From: a virus
Length of the DNA stretch: 43,420 nucleotides
IMG/VR virus record: IMGVR_UViG_3300009506_000068
Location: 1-43,420 of that record
Strand: one strand, 5' to 3'
Shown: positions 34,376 through 43,299 of the stretch, in pieces
Layout: each line of letters starts with the position of its first letter
How positions within the stretch are numbered: position 1 is the stretch's first letter
Position numbers and translations under genes: made by a program
Notes under the pieces: model-generated
Databases searched by the model: none
The model's input: only the letters and a program-made list of their open reading frames with translations
Told to the model about the DNA's origin: nothing

Positions 34376-34612
34376 TTACTTACCTTTCTTCTTTCCAACC
34401 GGTTCAGGAGAAACGTTGAAATCAACTTTTGGAGGTGGTGTGTATGGGCGCTCTTCTTTTTTTACAGCTTTCAAAGGTTCAGCCCATCCCTTTTCCTCCA
34501 TAGCTTCAATGTCAAGATAGTCATGCTCTACCGCGTCAAAAGGTTTATCATACCGCAATACGAGACCTTTTGAACCACTTCCCGGACCTTTCCAAACATG
34601 TGTATTAGCCAT
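34376..34612 (-). CDS. Small protein after capsid gene
   Basis: A 78-residue protein starting at ATG 34612, with AAAAGGAG eight bases upstream; the 34651 start would overlap the capsid gene. It contains HVWKGPGSGSKGLVLRYDKP and a proline/lysine-rich C-terminus. In lambda-type heads a small accessory protein (gpFI) sits after the capsid gene, but similarity is not clear. Confidence 0.55.
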   Translation of the reverse strand: MANTHVWKGPGSGSKGLVLRYDKPFDAVEHDYLDIEAMEEKGWAEPLKAVKKEERPYTPPPKVDFNVSPEPVGKKKGK

Positions 34613-34626
34613 CGTTAAAACTCCTT

Positions 34627-35844
34627 TTAGGTGCTTGTTACATCCGCACAATAAACAAATGCATCAGTGTCCCTTGTAATATAGACGGGCGCAGCTTGAA
34701 CATTGATTTCATACGCCTTATTCCCTGGTGCCCTCATTACATCACAAGAAAACGCCAAAGGATTCAACACGCCAGGATTCTCTACATTTGGCGGCATTTG
34801 CGGACTCTCGGGAGAATACCCAAAAAGTTGATCCCAATCCTTAACCATTTGGTCGGTCGGATCTAGTTTTTCAGGTGGCCCAAACATCCGGTCACACATT
34901 GCCGACGTACTACCAAGGATGAATTCCTTTGCACCCATATAATAAGTTGTCGAAGCGCTACGCACGTATGTTTTTTCATACGTAAACAACGCAATTCGTC
35001 TACCCATTTTGGTTAACAATAGACAAATTGGGGTAAAACCAGAATCGATTAAACGTTGATATTTAGCATCAGGTTTAAAATTATCACCAAAATAAATTAA
35101 CGAAAAACCACTCGTACCAGCGCCACGCACACCAGCCAATGCCAGAATTTCGGTGTTTGCGGCCAAATACCCAGGAATCGAGTAACCGGCAATACAAAAA
35201 TCAGGAATTTGATTTGAATCCTGAATAACCAGTGTCGCCATTGAATCAATTGAATCCAGAATAGAGGTTCCCACCGTTGCCCAGCTTGCCGTAACAGTGA
35301 ACGTGTGATCACTATCACGTTTTGTATCAAGCTGTTCATCACTTGAACTCGTATTGTAGATAAGGTCCATCTTACCAGTTTTAATCATTTGCGCGGCGCT
35401 GTATTCCATGCCGTAGATAAAATCGTTGATAATATCTTCAGCAATCTGCTTTGCGTTTTTCTGTGCTCGTTCAAATTGAGTCAACGGCATATATGGAGAC
35501 TCGTTAAACGTACGCTTGGTTAGTTGTGCCGCAGTCACAAGACCAGTATCGTGAAGTAATGGAAAAGTACGAGCTAAACTCGTGAACTTTTCTCCGACAT
35601 GTTTCGGCTTATTCAACGCCTCGCCATAAATCCCGCGATGCACAAAGGTAGAAATACCGCGATTTCCTTTACGAACATCAAACTCCATAACCTCACTATC
35701 GAGTACAAATTTTTCACGCCCACCATTTTGTGGTCCAAAAAAGGACTGAAAACCAACTGGCACGCGATCTTGTAGCCTTTGATCGATAGGCTCTATCATC
35801 AATCGACTGAAAATTGCCGCCGCCGTTAATGTTTCAAGTGTCAT
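34627..35844 (-). CDS. Major capsid protein (lambda gpE family)
   Basis: A 405-residue capsid protein of the gpE type (Phage_cap_E). The signs are VGFQSFFGPQNGGREKFVLDSE near the N-terminus, the HDTGLVTAAQLTKR and EDIINDFIYGMEYSAAQMI helices, and MFGPPEKLDP in the C-terminal half. It forms the T-symmetric HK97-fold head. An AGGAGG site precedes the start. The head is assembled with the decoration and protease-scaffold genes upstream. Confidence 0.9.
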   Translation of the reverse strand: MTLETLTAAAIFSRLMIEPIDQRLQDRVPVGFQSFFGPQNGGREKFVLDSEVMEFDVRKGNRGISTFVHRGIYGEALNKPKHVGEKFTSLARTFPLLHDTGLVTAAQLTKRTFNESPYMPLTQFERAQKNAKQIAEDIINDFIYGMEYSAAQMIKTGKMDLIYNTSSSDEQLDTKRDSDHTFTVTASWATVGTSILDSIDSMATLVIQDSNQIPDFCIAGYSIPGYLAANTEILALAGVRGAGTSGFSLIYFGDNFKPDAKYQRLIDSGFTPICLLLTKMGRRIALFTYEKTYVRSASTTYYMGAKEFILGSTSAMCDRMFGPPEKLDPTDQMVKDWDQLFGYSPESPQMPPNVENPGVLNPLAFSCDVMRAPGNKAYEINVQAAPVYITRDTDAFVYCADVTST

Positions 35845-35856
35845 TTCAATTTCCTC

Positions 35857-37035
35857 CTAAACGTTATCAGTCGCTGATTTGGTTGTTTGTACACTGAACC
35901 CAATTTTTTGGAGATATGTCCTAATTGTCGCGGGTATCGCCGTAATTATTGAGCTGTCTAAATCAAGTGAGTTTTCCAAAACGAGTTCATCTTCGTTAAC
36001 CCAGTTTCGGTTTGGAACTACAATTTCACCCACAGTATCACCAGCAACAATAGTTGCGGCCGCAATCGACCCACCTCGATAAATACCAGCGGGAAGATGT
36101 GAACCATCAAGCCCTGTACCAGCCGTGGCTGTGCCCGTACCAGTAAGACCGTTGAGATATGATGCGCCTGAAATATCCGTACCGCTGGCACCAGCCGTCA
36201 GCACGCTAATTGCAGAATTAACACCGACCGTGGGACTTACAAACGTAAAAGCCGAACCGTCGAAATAACAAACCGCCCGACCAGCAAGCGCGGCGTTAAT
36301 GACATCAGACATCGTGGTTCCTGGCTCGTCTGAACCAGTACCTTGGGTAAGCGTCATTGTGCCACTAAGACCGTTCAAAAAACCAGACCCCGATACATCC
36401 GTACCACTAGCACCAGCCGTCAACGCCGCCAGAGTACTAAGCGAACCGGTTTTCAAACTTCGAAACCAAACCTTTGTAGCTTTGGAATCGTAAAAAGCCA
36501 AAAATCTACCAGCGGCTTTATAATTGATGGTGTCTGCCAATTCATCAAGTGCCGTGATAGAGCTCCAATCCAATCCAGTTATTGAAATATTCGTTCCATC
36601 CACCACCATTTGAAAAGCGCCATCGGTAACCGCTTGAAAACCAGCAAGGTTAGTTCCGATTGCCCCACAAACTGCAATTGCGCTTGTTGCTCCGATAGAT
36701 TTAATGTTTGAAAAATCCAAACTAGTGAGACTCAATGCGGTCTCACCATCCACTTGCAATTTAAACGCACCATCGGTAATTGCTTGCATCGTAGCGATGT
36801 CCGAACCGAACGCACCACAAACCAACTTACCAGGCGTAGCCGCTGGATCTACATCTCGAAGTGGTGTCCATTTCCCAGATGACGCAATCTGAGCCATCAA
36901 GGTCATATCCGCAAGCGCGATTGCTCGTGTCGCATCCTGAGCAATTGTGGCCCCTTCAAAGTACTTAACATCACCACCAATTAGAGGCAGATTAGAGTGG
37001 TCTGTTTCTGCTTGTGCTGAAAGCAAAGTTGCCAT
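35857..37035 (-). CDS. Head decoration protein with inserted repeat domains
   Basis: A 392-residue protein in the place of lambda gpD. N-terminal about 70 residues (EGATIAQDATRAIALADMTL, GKWTPLRDVDPAATPGKLVC) look like head decoration. Residues about 75-315 are an insertion of two pairs of beta repeats: DGAFKLQVDG / DGAFQMVVDG and LTAGASGTDVSGSGFLNGL / LTAGASGTDISGASYLNGL, resembling Ig-like or DUF3383-like segments. The C-terminal end (YRGGSIAAATIVAGDT) returns to a decoration-type fold. lambda gpD is about 110 residues, so this is a strongly enlarged version, likely to display domains on the head surface. Confidence 0.75.
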   Translation of the reverse strand: MATLLSAQAETDHSNLPLIGGDVKYFEGATIAQDATRAIALADMTLMAQIASSGKWTPLRDVDPAATPGKLVCGAFGSDIATMQAITDGAFKLQVDGETALSLTSLDFSNIKSIGATSAIAVCGAIGTNLAGFQAVTDGAFQMVVDGTNISITGLDWSSITALDELADTINYKAAGRFLAFYDSKATKVWFRSLKTGSLSTLAALTAGASGTDVSGSGFLNGLSGTMTLTQGTGSDEPGTTMSDVINAALAGRAVCYFDGSAFTFVSPTVGVNSAISVLTAGASGTDISGASYLNGLTGTGTATAGTGLDGSHLPAGIYRGGSIAAATIVAGDTVGEIVVPNRNWVNEDELVLENSLDLDSSIITAIPATIRTYLQKIGFSVQTTKSATDNV

Positions 37036-37421
37036 TATTTAACCTCTTTCTTAAAAAGACGCGCCTCAATGTCCGCTTGCGTCCTGATTTTTCCATCTTG
37101 ACTTTTTCCCTCAACAATCTGTGAAGCGGTAGCACCGGTTTTCTCTGTCGCTTTTTTAGCTTCTTCTGATTTTTCCTGTTCCGATTTCATCTCAACAACA
37201 GACATCACCGCATCAAGAGATTCAATTTTCTTTTTACCAGTAATCACTTCAGCCGCGACATTTCTCACCGATTGTGGGTATTCATTACCAGCCGCAATCA
37301 ACGCCGGCTTTTCAAGTCCTTTCAAAAACACGGCGCGATCTTCTTCGACGGCTTTTGCTACCAACGCTTTAAATTCGGCTTTCGCCGTTGCGTCAGTTTC
37401 TAAGAGCTCTGTCAAATTCAT
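37035..37421 (-). CDS. Nested scaffold protein (lambda Nu3-like)
   Basis: An in-frame internal start, ATG 37421, lies eight bases after GGAGG (37434-37430) inside the protease gene. Translation from here gives about 128 residues, identical to the C-terminus of the protease and starting MNLTELLETD. This is the layout of lambda C/Nu3, in which the separate scaffold comes from an internal start. Confidence 0.7.
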   Translation of the reverse strand: MNLTELLETDATAKAEFKALVAKAVEEDRAVFLKGLEKPALIAAGNEYPQSVRNVAAEVITGKKKIESLDAVMSVVEMKSEQEKSEEAKKATEKTGATASQIVEGKSQDGKIRTQADIEARLFKKEVK

Positions 37422-38411
37422 TTGGAAATCCTCCATTTTTATTTCGGCTTGCGCCGTTTCCTCAGCTAATTGTCTACTGAGATTTTTTTCATTGTCAAAT
37501 TCAGCTTGTGCCCGTAAACTTTTACGGCTTCGACCTTTACGCAGCCACGAACAAGCCTCCAAATCACCAGAAAAATCACGGATAAATTGAGCTCTTGTCA
37601 TTACAGCGTCAACCATTCCTTTAGCTTCCGCCCTTGACGCAATAACGATCCCGCCTTGTCCATAATTCTCTAAAACATCTTCGCGAGTAGTTCCCCTGTT
37701 CGCAGCAACATTATTAATAAACACATCCGCCAAGTCATCAACCATGCGTTGATACCCCTTTGCACCGGATTCGCTTTCCGGGTCGGCGTGTTTTTCCGGG
37801 CTTTGTGTTGATACAAACTTTCTAATTTTATCATTTTTTTCAGCTTCTATCTTGGCAACTACACCGACACTACCGACCTGTGCCGTTTGGTTTGCCACAA
37901 TCGCTTGACTGGCGCTAGGCACCCAATACATAGCACTAGCACCCATTCCTTCTATGTAAGAGACAACGGGTTTTTTACTTTCGGCAATTGCCGCCGCAAG
38001 TTCTGAAGTACCAGTAACCGCGCCACCAGGGGAATCTATCATTAAAGCAATTCTATCGATACGTTGATCAGCTTCCATCTGATAAAGGTCACTTAAAATA
38101 CCGGCACTAGTAGTTAAACGCGGCTGAGATACTGGTTGCATTCCCGCACGCGGAATCACTGGACCATCAATGTGTATAATCCCCATTGACTTATACCGCT
38201 CACCATAACGATATGTTTCACTATCTGCTTCACCGGCTTGAGCTTCTATTTCATCCTTACGTTGTTCCACAGAAATTAACGACCCGTGAAAAATGGAACG
38301 CTCTTCAAGCTGTTCTCCAACAGTAACAATCCTTAAAATAGCATCTATTGCAGGATGGGAGATGGCCCACATGTGTCGAGAAATTTCTTCAAGTATTCGT
38401 ACATAACTCAT
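37035..38411 (-). CDS. S49 head-maturation protease with scaffold tail
   Basis: A 458-residue protein of the lambda gpC type. Residues about 75-260 are a S49 (SppA/ClpP-like) peptidase: DSPGGAVTG near 126-134 and the nucleophile S159 in EGMGASAMYW. The C-terminal 130 residues are charged and helical, as a scaffold. It should cut scaffold and portal inside the prohead. It overlaps the following and preceding genes by single codons. Confidence 0.9.
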   Translation of the reverse strand: MSYVRILEEISRHMWAISHPAIDAILRIVTVGEQLEERSIFHGSLISVEQRKDEIEAQAGEADSETYRYGERYKSMGIIHIDGPVIPRAGMQPVSQPRLTTSAGILSDLYQMEADQRIDRIALMIDSPGGAVTGTSELAAAIAESKKPVVSYIEGMGASAMYWVPSASQAIVANQTAQVGSVGVVAKIEAEKNDKIRKFVSTQSPEKHADPESESGAKGYQRMVDDLADVFINNVAANRGTTREDVLENYGQGGIVIASRAEAKGMVDAVMTRAQFIRDFSGDLEACSWLRKGRSRKSLRAQAEFDNEKNLSRQLAEETAQAEIKMEDFQMNLTELLETDATAKAEFKALVAKAVEEDRAVFLKGLEKPALIAAGNEYPQSVRNVAAEVITGKKKIESLDAVMSVVEMKSEQEKSEEAKKATEKTGATASQIVEGKSQDGKIRTQADIEARLFKKEVK

Positions 38412-38722
38412 TTATCAACACTCCGTTTTTGTATTTGTTTTTCAAAGCGCTCTATCGCATGATTACCGCCCCAATACGCACCCAATCCCAAAAGGCCCAA
38501 ACCAGCCGCAAGGATGATTGGCCCTAGTTTAATAAGTAATGGTAAAAAACTACCAACATGTGGAGGTACGCTAGGCCGTTTCAAAAAAGCTTTTCGCGCA
38601 GGACACTCTTTCTCATGACCGTCAAGTTTATCATGTAGCTTACTTATCGAGGTCCTTACCTCTTTTATATCATCGCGAATATCTCTTAGACTATCACGCA
38701 GCCAATCTAATTCACCCGCCAT
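38408..38722 (-). CDS. Coiled-coil protein with C-terminal TM (XhlA-like)
   Basis: A 104-residue protein: an N-terminal coiled coil (residues 1-37, WLRDSLRDIRDDIKEVRTSI), a linker with HEKECPARK, then a membrane segment (about 60-84, LLIKLGPIILAAGLGLLGLG) and a basic tail. The layout recalls XhlA-type holin-associated proteins. Its place between portal and protease is unusual for a lysis gene. It overlaps both neighbours by a few bases. Confidence 0.55.
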   Translation of the reverse strand: MAGELDWLRDSLRDIRDDIKEVRTSISKLHDKLDGHEKECPARKAFLKRPSVPPHVGSFLPLLIKLGPIILAAGLGLLGLGAYWGGNHAIERFEKQIQKRSVDK

Positions 38723-40400
38723 TTACACCCTCCATTGCCGCTTTAGTGTTCTTGACAGCTTGTTTATTATCCACACGTTCGGCAGTATTCCACGGCGCTT
38801 TACTCGCGCCATCTAAAATCCGCTCATTTATCTGTCTGTTCCGAGCCGGATCACTACCGTTTAGTTTTTGAGCCTCAAGCTCAATGTTAGTGATGTGCGC
38901 TTCGATGCCATCCCGCGCCGCGTCAATTGATTTTTGTGGATCAATATCCGGCATAAGTGGCCCAATCCAATCAGCATTTAACCACGCCAAACGCAAAACA
39001 GGGTCTAACCAGCCTGGTGCCGAAATACGGCCGAGTGCTATTTCTTCCGCAAACCATGACTCATAAACATGACTCAAAAAATCAGATTTATGCTCGCCTC
39101 TAAGGATGAGCGCGAAACGATAAAACATCACTAACGCGCCACGACTCGCCGAATAATTTGAGTCAAAGCGCTCCATAACAACCTCATAAGGCTCATTACA
39201 TGAGGCAAAAAGAATTGCTAAAAATGCTTCTACGAACGGCGCAAAATTATCTGAGGGAGCACTATCTTGAAAACTCTTAACTTTATTGCCTGGTTTGAGA
39301 TTGAAAAATCCGATACCACCAGGTGATAATCCAACATTAACGGGTGAATAAGGTGGTACTACACTCTCATCATCCAAAGTTGTTGAACACGGGTTTTCTA
39401 TTTCGGGAAGTACTGGACCGGCACCATCTAAATTAAAAGGGTTACCGCCCGCTATCGAGGCCGCTTCGGTCTCTTGTGCCATAATAATTGAAGCTTGAAT
39501 AACCGCTTTTTGTATATGCGCTATTGAAAAATTAGTAAGTTGTGAAAACTCTTGAATAGCGTGGTGATATGGTGAAAAGCCTCGTGTCTGTCCTGCATAT
39601 TCTGGAATAAAGCCGTGCACGAACGCCCGCCGCGCACCGTCCATTGCTTGGATTGTCTTATATACATACTTACCTTTATTATCCTTTACACGCACTCGAT
39701 AAGCCGTCTCACGTCCATACTCATCACGTAAAATACCATCTAGACCCCAAGAATAACCTTGAGTATCGGTATAAGGAAAACCCTGAATTTGCGCGGGATC
39801 TATCAGATTAATAGCTAACGGATGAGGTCTTTTTTTGTCACGTAAGTAATTAAGTCGCGCAAAATATTCACCATCACGCGCCGCCCCTAATTCAGCAAGC
39901 CGTTGCATTTGGTAAAGCGTCATACTCTCATCTAAAGACGCATATTTTGAATTGGCCCAAAGATGAAAACGTTCTTTTATCTCCTTAGCTTTAGCGTCCG
40001 CTTGTTCATCGGTAAGTCCTAAAATAGAAGCCACTGGTTTCGGTTCAAGCCTTAAGCCATCACCAACAACGGCCTCTACACGGCGCGAAACCATCGCCCG
40101 CGCCGCTGGGCTTGTGTGCATCGCGTCACGCGCGTTTTTCATCGTGGTAACATGATCGATGATTGGGCTCATCCCAGAAAAAATAATTCCGTTAGGAATC
40201 TTCTCACCGTCAGATATATAACCGCCACCGCCACTATATCCACCACGCCAATATCCACTCATCGGGAACCACGCAGTAGTAGTTTGTCTTTGATTTTGCT
40301 TGAGCTCTTCTTCCACAAACGCCGGTAACGCACGCATTTGCTTTGGTTCGCTACGGGAAAACACTTTACGAATAAAACGAGTTACCGCGTTAGTTTCCAT
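38712..40400 (-). CDS. Portal protein (lambda gpB family)
   Basis: A 562-residue portal protein, marked by SGMSPIIDHVTTMKNARDAM, SPAARAMVSRRVEAVVGDG near the N-terminus and by IQKAVIQASIIMAQET in the wing region. It forms the dodecameric ring through which DNA enters and which attaches the tail. Neighbours are gpW-like and protease genes, as in lambda. Confidence 0.9.
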   Translation of the reverse strand: METNAVTRFIRKVFSRSEPKQMRALPAFVEEELKQNQRQTTTAWFPMSGYWRGGYSGGGGYISDGEKIPNGIIFSGMSPIIDHVTTMKNARDAMHTSPAARAMVSRRVEAVVGDGLRLEPKPVASILGLTDEQADAKAKEIKERFHLWANSKYASLDESMTLYQMQRLAELGAARDGEYFARLNYLRDKKRPHPLAINLIDPAQIQGFPYTDTQGYSWGLDGILRDEYGRETAYRVRVKDNKGKYVYKTIQAMDGARRAFVHGFIPEYAGQTRGFSPYHHAIQEFSQLTNFSIAHIQKAVIQASIIMAQETEAASIAGGNPFNLDGAGPVLPEIENPCSTTLDDESVVPPYSPVNVGLSPGGIGFFNLKPGNKVKSFQDSAPSDNFAPFVEAFLAILFASCNEPYEVVMERFDSNYSASRGALVMFYRFALILRGEHKSDFLSHVYESWFAEEIALGRISAPGWLDPVLRLAWLNADWIGPLMPDIDPQKSIDAARDGIEAHITNIELEAQKLNGSDPARNRQINERILDGASKAPWNTAERVDNKQAVKNTKAAMEGVNGG

Positions 40401-40663
40401 TACTTCAACCTAGATGTATAAAACCGAACGATTCCGCCGCCATAAAGTTTTTGTTCGAGGTCTTCAATATCCTGCCTTAACCACTCGATTTCCTCGCGTA
40501 AATCTTTTAGTCTAACCTTACTAGCTTGCTGGCTACCCTCACCTGATGTAAACATATAATTCTTATTTTGCTTGCTTAATAGTTCGGTGTAGGTAGTTTG
40601 CGCAATATCCAACTGTGCGCGGCTGGTGGTTAGGCGGGCCAATAATTCGGTTCGGGTAGCCAT
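40400..40663 (-). CDS. Head-tail joining protein (gpW-like)
   Basis: An 87-residue, helical protein between terminase and portal genes, as gpW is in lambda. MFTSGEGSQQASKVRLKDLREEI fits the gpW pattern of a flexible loop followed by a helix. No ribosome site precedes the ATG. A promoter with -10 only five bases upstream suggests a leaderless transcript. Confidence 0.75.
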   Translation of the reverse strand: MATRTELLARLTTSRAQLDIAQTTYTELLSKQNKNYMFTSGEGSQQASKVRLKDLREEIEWLRQDIEDLEQKLYGGGIVRFYTSRLK

Positions 40664-40668
40664 ATTTC

Positions 40669-40698
40669 AATATAGTGACGTAATTCTAGATTTGTCAA
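40669..40698 (-). promoter_or_regulatory. Sigma70-like promoter before gpW
   Basis: On the minus strand TTGACA (40698-40693) is followed by an 18-base spacer and TATATT (40674-40669). Only five bases (GAAAT) separate it from the ATG at 40663, so transcription should begin at or next to the start codon. This would give a separate late transcript for the joining, portal and capsid genes. Confidence 0.55.
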
Positions 40699-40700
40699 AT

Positions 40701-42701
40701 TCACTTAACCTTAGGTGCCTTAATCGCCCGAGCAAGCCAATCCAAAACAGTTTTAGAATTTATCCGATCTATCTCGTTTTGATTATGCCCCTTTGCCTTA
40801 GCATCTACACGAAAATTAGTAACATATTGGTCTAACAATTGATCTCGACAGCATAAATTCAAAACTCTTAAATCGAGTGCTTCGTTTGCTCGTGACCTCG
40901 GTTTTTGAAAACTAACCTCGTTAGTCGCCCGGTCAATAACCATATCTTCCGCTGTCAACTGTTTAAAATAATCTTCGTTATATTCGATAGGAAAATCACA
41001 AAAATTTGCTTGTTGTTTATCTCTGTCTGGTTTTCTCTGAATTTTAAGGTTTTGGTAAATCTGTCTTTTATAAAAAACGGTATTTGGTTCTAATAGTAAT
41101 TGTCCACCTTCCAAAGAGGCTACTCTAAATCGCTTGATTGACCGGTTCATGTCTTCATCAAAAAACTCATCCGGTTTTCTTTTTATCGTCTTCCGACCCT
41201 TTGACGCGAATATTCCATGCCACTGAGCACAAAAAGCATATACCGCAGCCGTTTGTACACCGGAGTCTACAGCCCCACGTTTAATTGTGTATATTGCGCC
41301 ATCGGACCGCTTATACTGCATTTTGGTTTCACGCCAATACTCGGCTAGCTTTTCCCAAGCCCCCGCGTTCTCGTTATCTACCGGACCTTCAAAAACCTTA
41401 TATTCAATAGACCAGCTACGATAACCGGCACCATGACCACAAACCTCCATTTCCAAACGTGCGTTTGGTCTGTCTTCTTTTTCCGAACCTAATTGCACGT
41501 CTACAGCCACTGTCAAAAAGATTACATCATTAGGCACAGTTCCCGCACGATAGTTTCCCCTAAGCTCTATAACATTTGTCCACTTAGGTCGTGTTCCCGT
41601 TTCTCGATAAGGTAACCCTAAATAAAGGTTCACAAAAGATCGCATTTTATCCGGCCGATCTTCCGCTTCTAAAAAAGCTTCAACCATTTCTTTCCAAGAA
41701 AGCATTCCAATCGGGGAATAAAGAGAACTAAGCTGTCTACTTCTTACTACTTCGGAATAGCTTTTAGATGTCGGCCTCCACTCTCCTTTAACTGAAAAAT
41801 CACGTTTATCGTTTTCATAAAAATGTTTTTCACAAAAAGGACAAACATACCAAGCATCTTTAACTAAGCCATCTTGTATTTTCCATTGAATACCTAAATT
41901 AGGATTATCATCGTGTCCATAACCATGACCCCAATCTAATATTTGAAATTCACCACAGTGTGGACAAGGGATGAAAAATCGACGCTGATCCCCTCGTTCA
42001 TATTCCGGAAAAATAACCGATTCTAAATAAGTTCCTGGTGTAGAATAATCTAAAACCTTTTTTCGGTTACCCCAAGCAAACGTTCTTGCAAAAGAAACTT
42101 TTAACCATTCACCCTCACCAGTCGTCAATAAACGAGGAGCGCCATCTATTTCATCACGTACTAAAACACGCTTTGCATCAGATCTTAATGAAGGTGCCGA
42201 CCTAGCAGAAACCATATCGATAGAACCACCAAAAAACTCTTTGGAAAAAGTTTTATCACCAGTCCTTTTCGATTGTTTCGCAGCATGCTGCGCAAAAATC
42301 TTTTTCCTTAATTTATAAGAATCAATTACCGGTTCAAAACGTTTTGTTGCCCATTTCAAAAGTAATTCTTGTGTAGCAGTAATATATAAAATCTCTGATG
42401 GGACAATACCCATCCAATAAGCAATCACGTTTTCAGCCGCAGCCGTAAAACCGAGCTGAGCTCCTTTCATAATTATTTCTCTTTGAACAGGGCTCCACGC
42501 ACTCATACTATCCATTGGTTCAACTAAATATGGAGTTATCTTATTTCGCCATGGTCCGGGAAAAGGCGTGCCTGGTGGGAGTACTCTATTTTGTTCCGCA
42601 TATTCTGAAATTTTAATTGTTGGTTTTTTTGTCCAAATAGATGAGATAATTTTATTTAATGTATTTTTACTATAACCCAATTCAGTATTTGATAGATGCA
42701 T
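40701..42701 (-). CDS. Terminase large subunit (GpA family)
   Basis: A 666-residue terminase of the lambda gpA type. The Walker A-like region is KGAQLGFT (residues 79-86, with the lysine early as in gpA). The zinc-ribbon-like pairs CPHC and CPFC follow, and the C-terminal nuclease begins VAVDVQLG. It packs DNA into the prohead using ATP. It follows the small terminase by a shared base. Confidence 0.9.
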   Translation of the reverse strand: MHLSNTELGYSKNTLNKIISSIWTKKPTIKISEYAEQNRVLPPGTPFPGPWRNKITPYLVEPMDSMSAWSPVQREIIMKGAQLGFTAAAENVIAYWMGIVPSEILYITATQELLLKWATKRFEPVIDSYKLRKKIFAQHAAKQSKRTGDKTFSKEFFGGSIDMVSARSAPSLRSDAKRVLVRDEIDGAPRLLTTGEGEWLKVSFARTFAWGNRKKVLDYSTPGTYLESVIFPEYERGDQRRFFIPCPHCGEFQILDWGHGYGHDDNPNLGIQWKIQDGLVKDAWYVCPFCEKHFYENDKRDFSVKGEWRPTSKSYSEVVRSRQLSSLYSPIGMLSWKEMVEAFLEAEDRPDKMRSFVNLYLGLPYRETGTRPKWTNVIELRGNYRAGTVPNDVIFLTVAVDVQLGSEKEDRPNARLEMEVCGHGAGYRSWSIEYKVFEGPVDNENAGAWEKLAEYWRETKMQYKRSDGAIYTIKRGAVDSGVQTAAVYAFCAQWHGIFASKGRKTIKRKPDEFFDEDMNRSIKRFRVASLEGGQLLLEPNTVFYKRQIYQNLKIQRKPDRDKQQANFCDFPIEYNEDYFKQLTAEDMVIDRATNEVSFQKPRSRANEALDLRVLNLCCRDQLLDQYVTNFRVDAKAKGHNQNEIDRINSKTVLDWLARAIKAPKVK

Positions 42702-43264
42702 TAATTTTCTTTCCGATATTTTTTAACTTCGGTCTGTAAACTTGTAATAACTACTTCCATCGAGTCGTTGATTTTATCAGCAAGTAATTTAGAAAAGGCA
42801 CGTTCATCTATGGTTTGTGCCGCTAAATAAAGCTCAGCACTGTTACGCTCATCAAACGAACGAAAATTATCGTTAAGTAATACGGATAAAATAGAAAAAG
42901 AGCGCGCGACCATTTCTACCGGGATAAGTTCTTTTAAATTTTTAGCGTTTTTTAACTCAGCTTGTTTTAGCTTAGCAGACCTAATTTGGTTTTCTAAATT
43001 TCGACCTAGTTCAACGGTATCAATTGAGAGTTCTTTGTTGTCTTTTATTCTAACTGGCCGTCCGTTACCGCCAGCGGACTTAACACTATTGTGGTGGAAC
43101 ATAATGAACTCTTGATTAACTGGGTTAGTTAAATCAATCTTCTTGTCTTCACCTAAAATCAAACGACCAGCCTTCACAGCCTTACCCACAGCTTGTCTAC
43201 TAATGTTTAATCTGTTGGCTAAGTCAGCGCGTGTGGTTTTTCCTTTGAGATCTTCAACTGTCAT
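42701..43264 (-). CDS. Terminase small subunit (Nu1-like)
   Basis: A 187-residue protein with an N-terminal helix-turn-helix (TRADLANRLNISRQAVGKAVK, residues 10-30), then a linker and a long coiled coil. It should recognise the packaging site and recruit the large subunit. Just upstream is a promoter overlapping the palindrome. No clear ribosome site is present. Confidence 0.85.
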   Translation of the reverse strand: MTVEDLKGKTTRADLANRLNISRQAVGKAVKAGRLILGEDKKIDLTNPVNQEFIMFHHNSVKSAGGNGRPVRIKDNKELSIDTVELGRNLENQIRSAKLKQAELKNAKNLKELIPVEMVARSFSILSVLLNDNFRSFDERNSAELYLAAQTIDERAFSKLLADKINDSMEVVITSLQTEVKKYRKEN

Positions 43265-43270
43265 ACCCCT

Positions 43271-43299
43271 ATTCTGTGGGCTCGTATAAAATCTGTCAA
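43271..43299 (-). promoter_or_regulatory. Promoter before small terminase
   Basis: On the minus strand TTGACA (43299-43294) is followed by 17 bases and CAGAAT (43276-43271; 4 of 6 matching). Six bases further is ATG 43264. The -35 lies inside the palindrome 43293-43310, so a bound repressor could block it. Confidence 0.45.
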
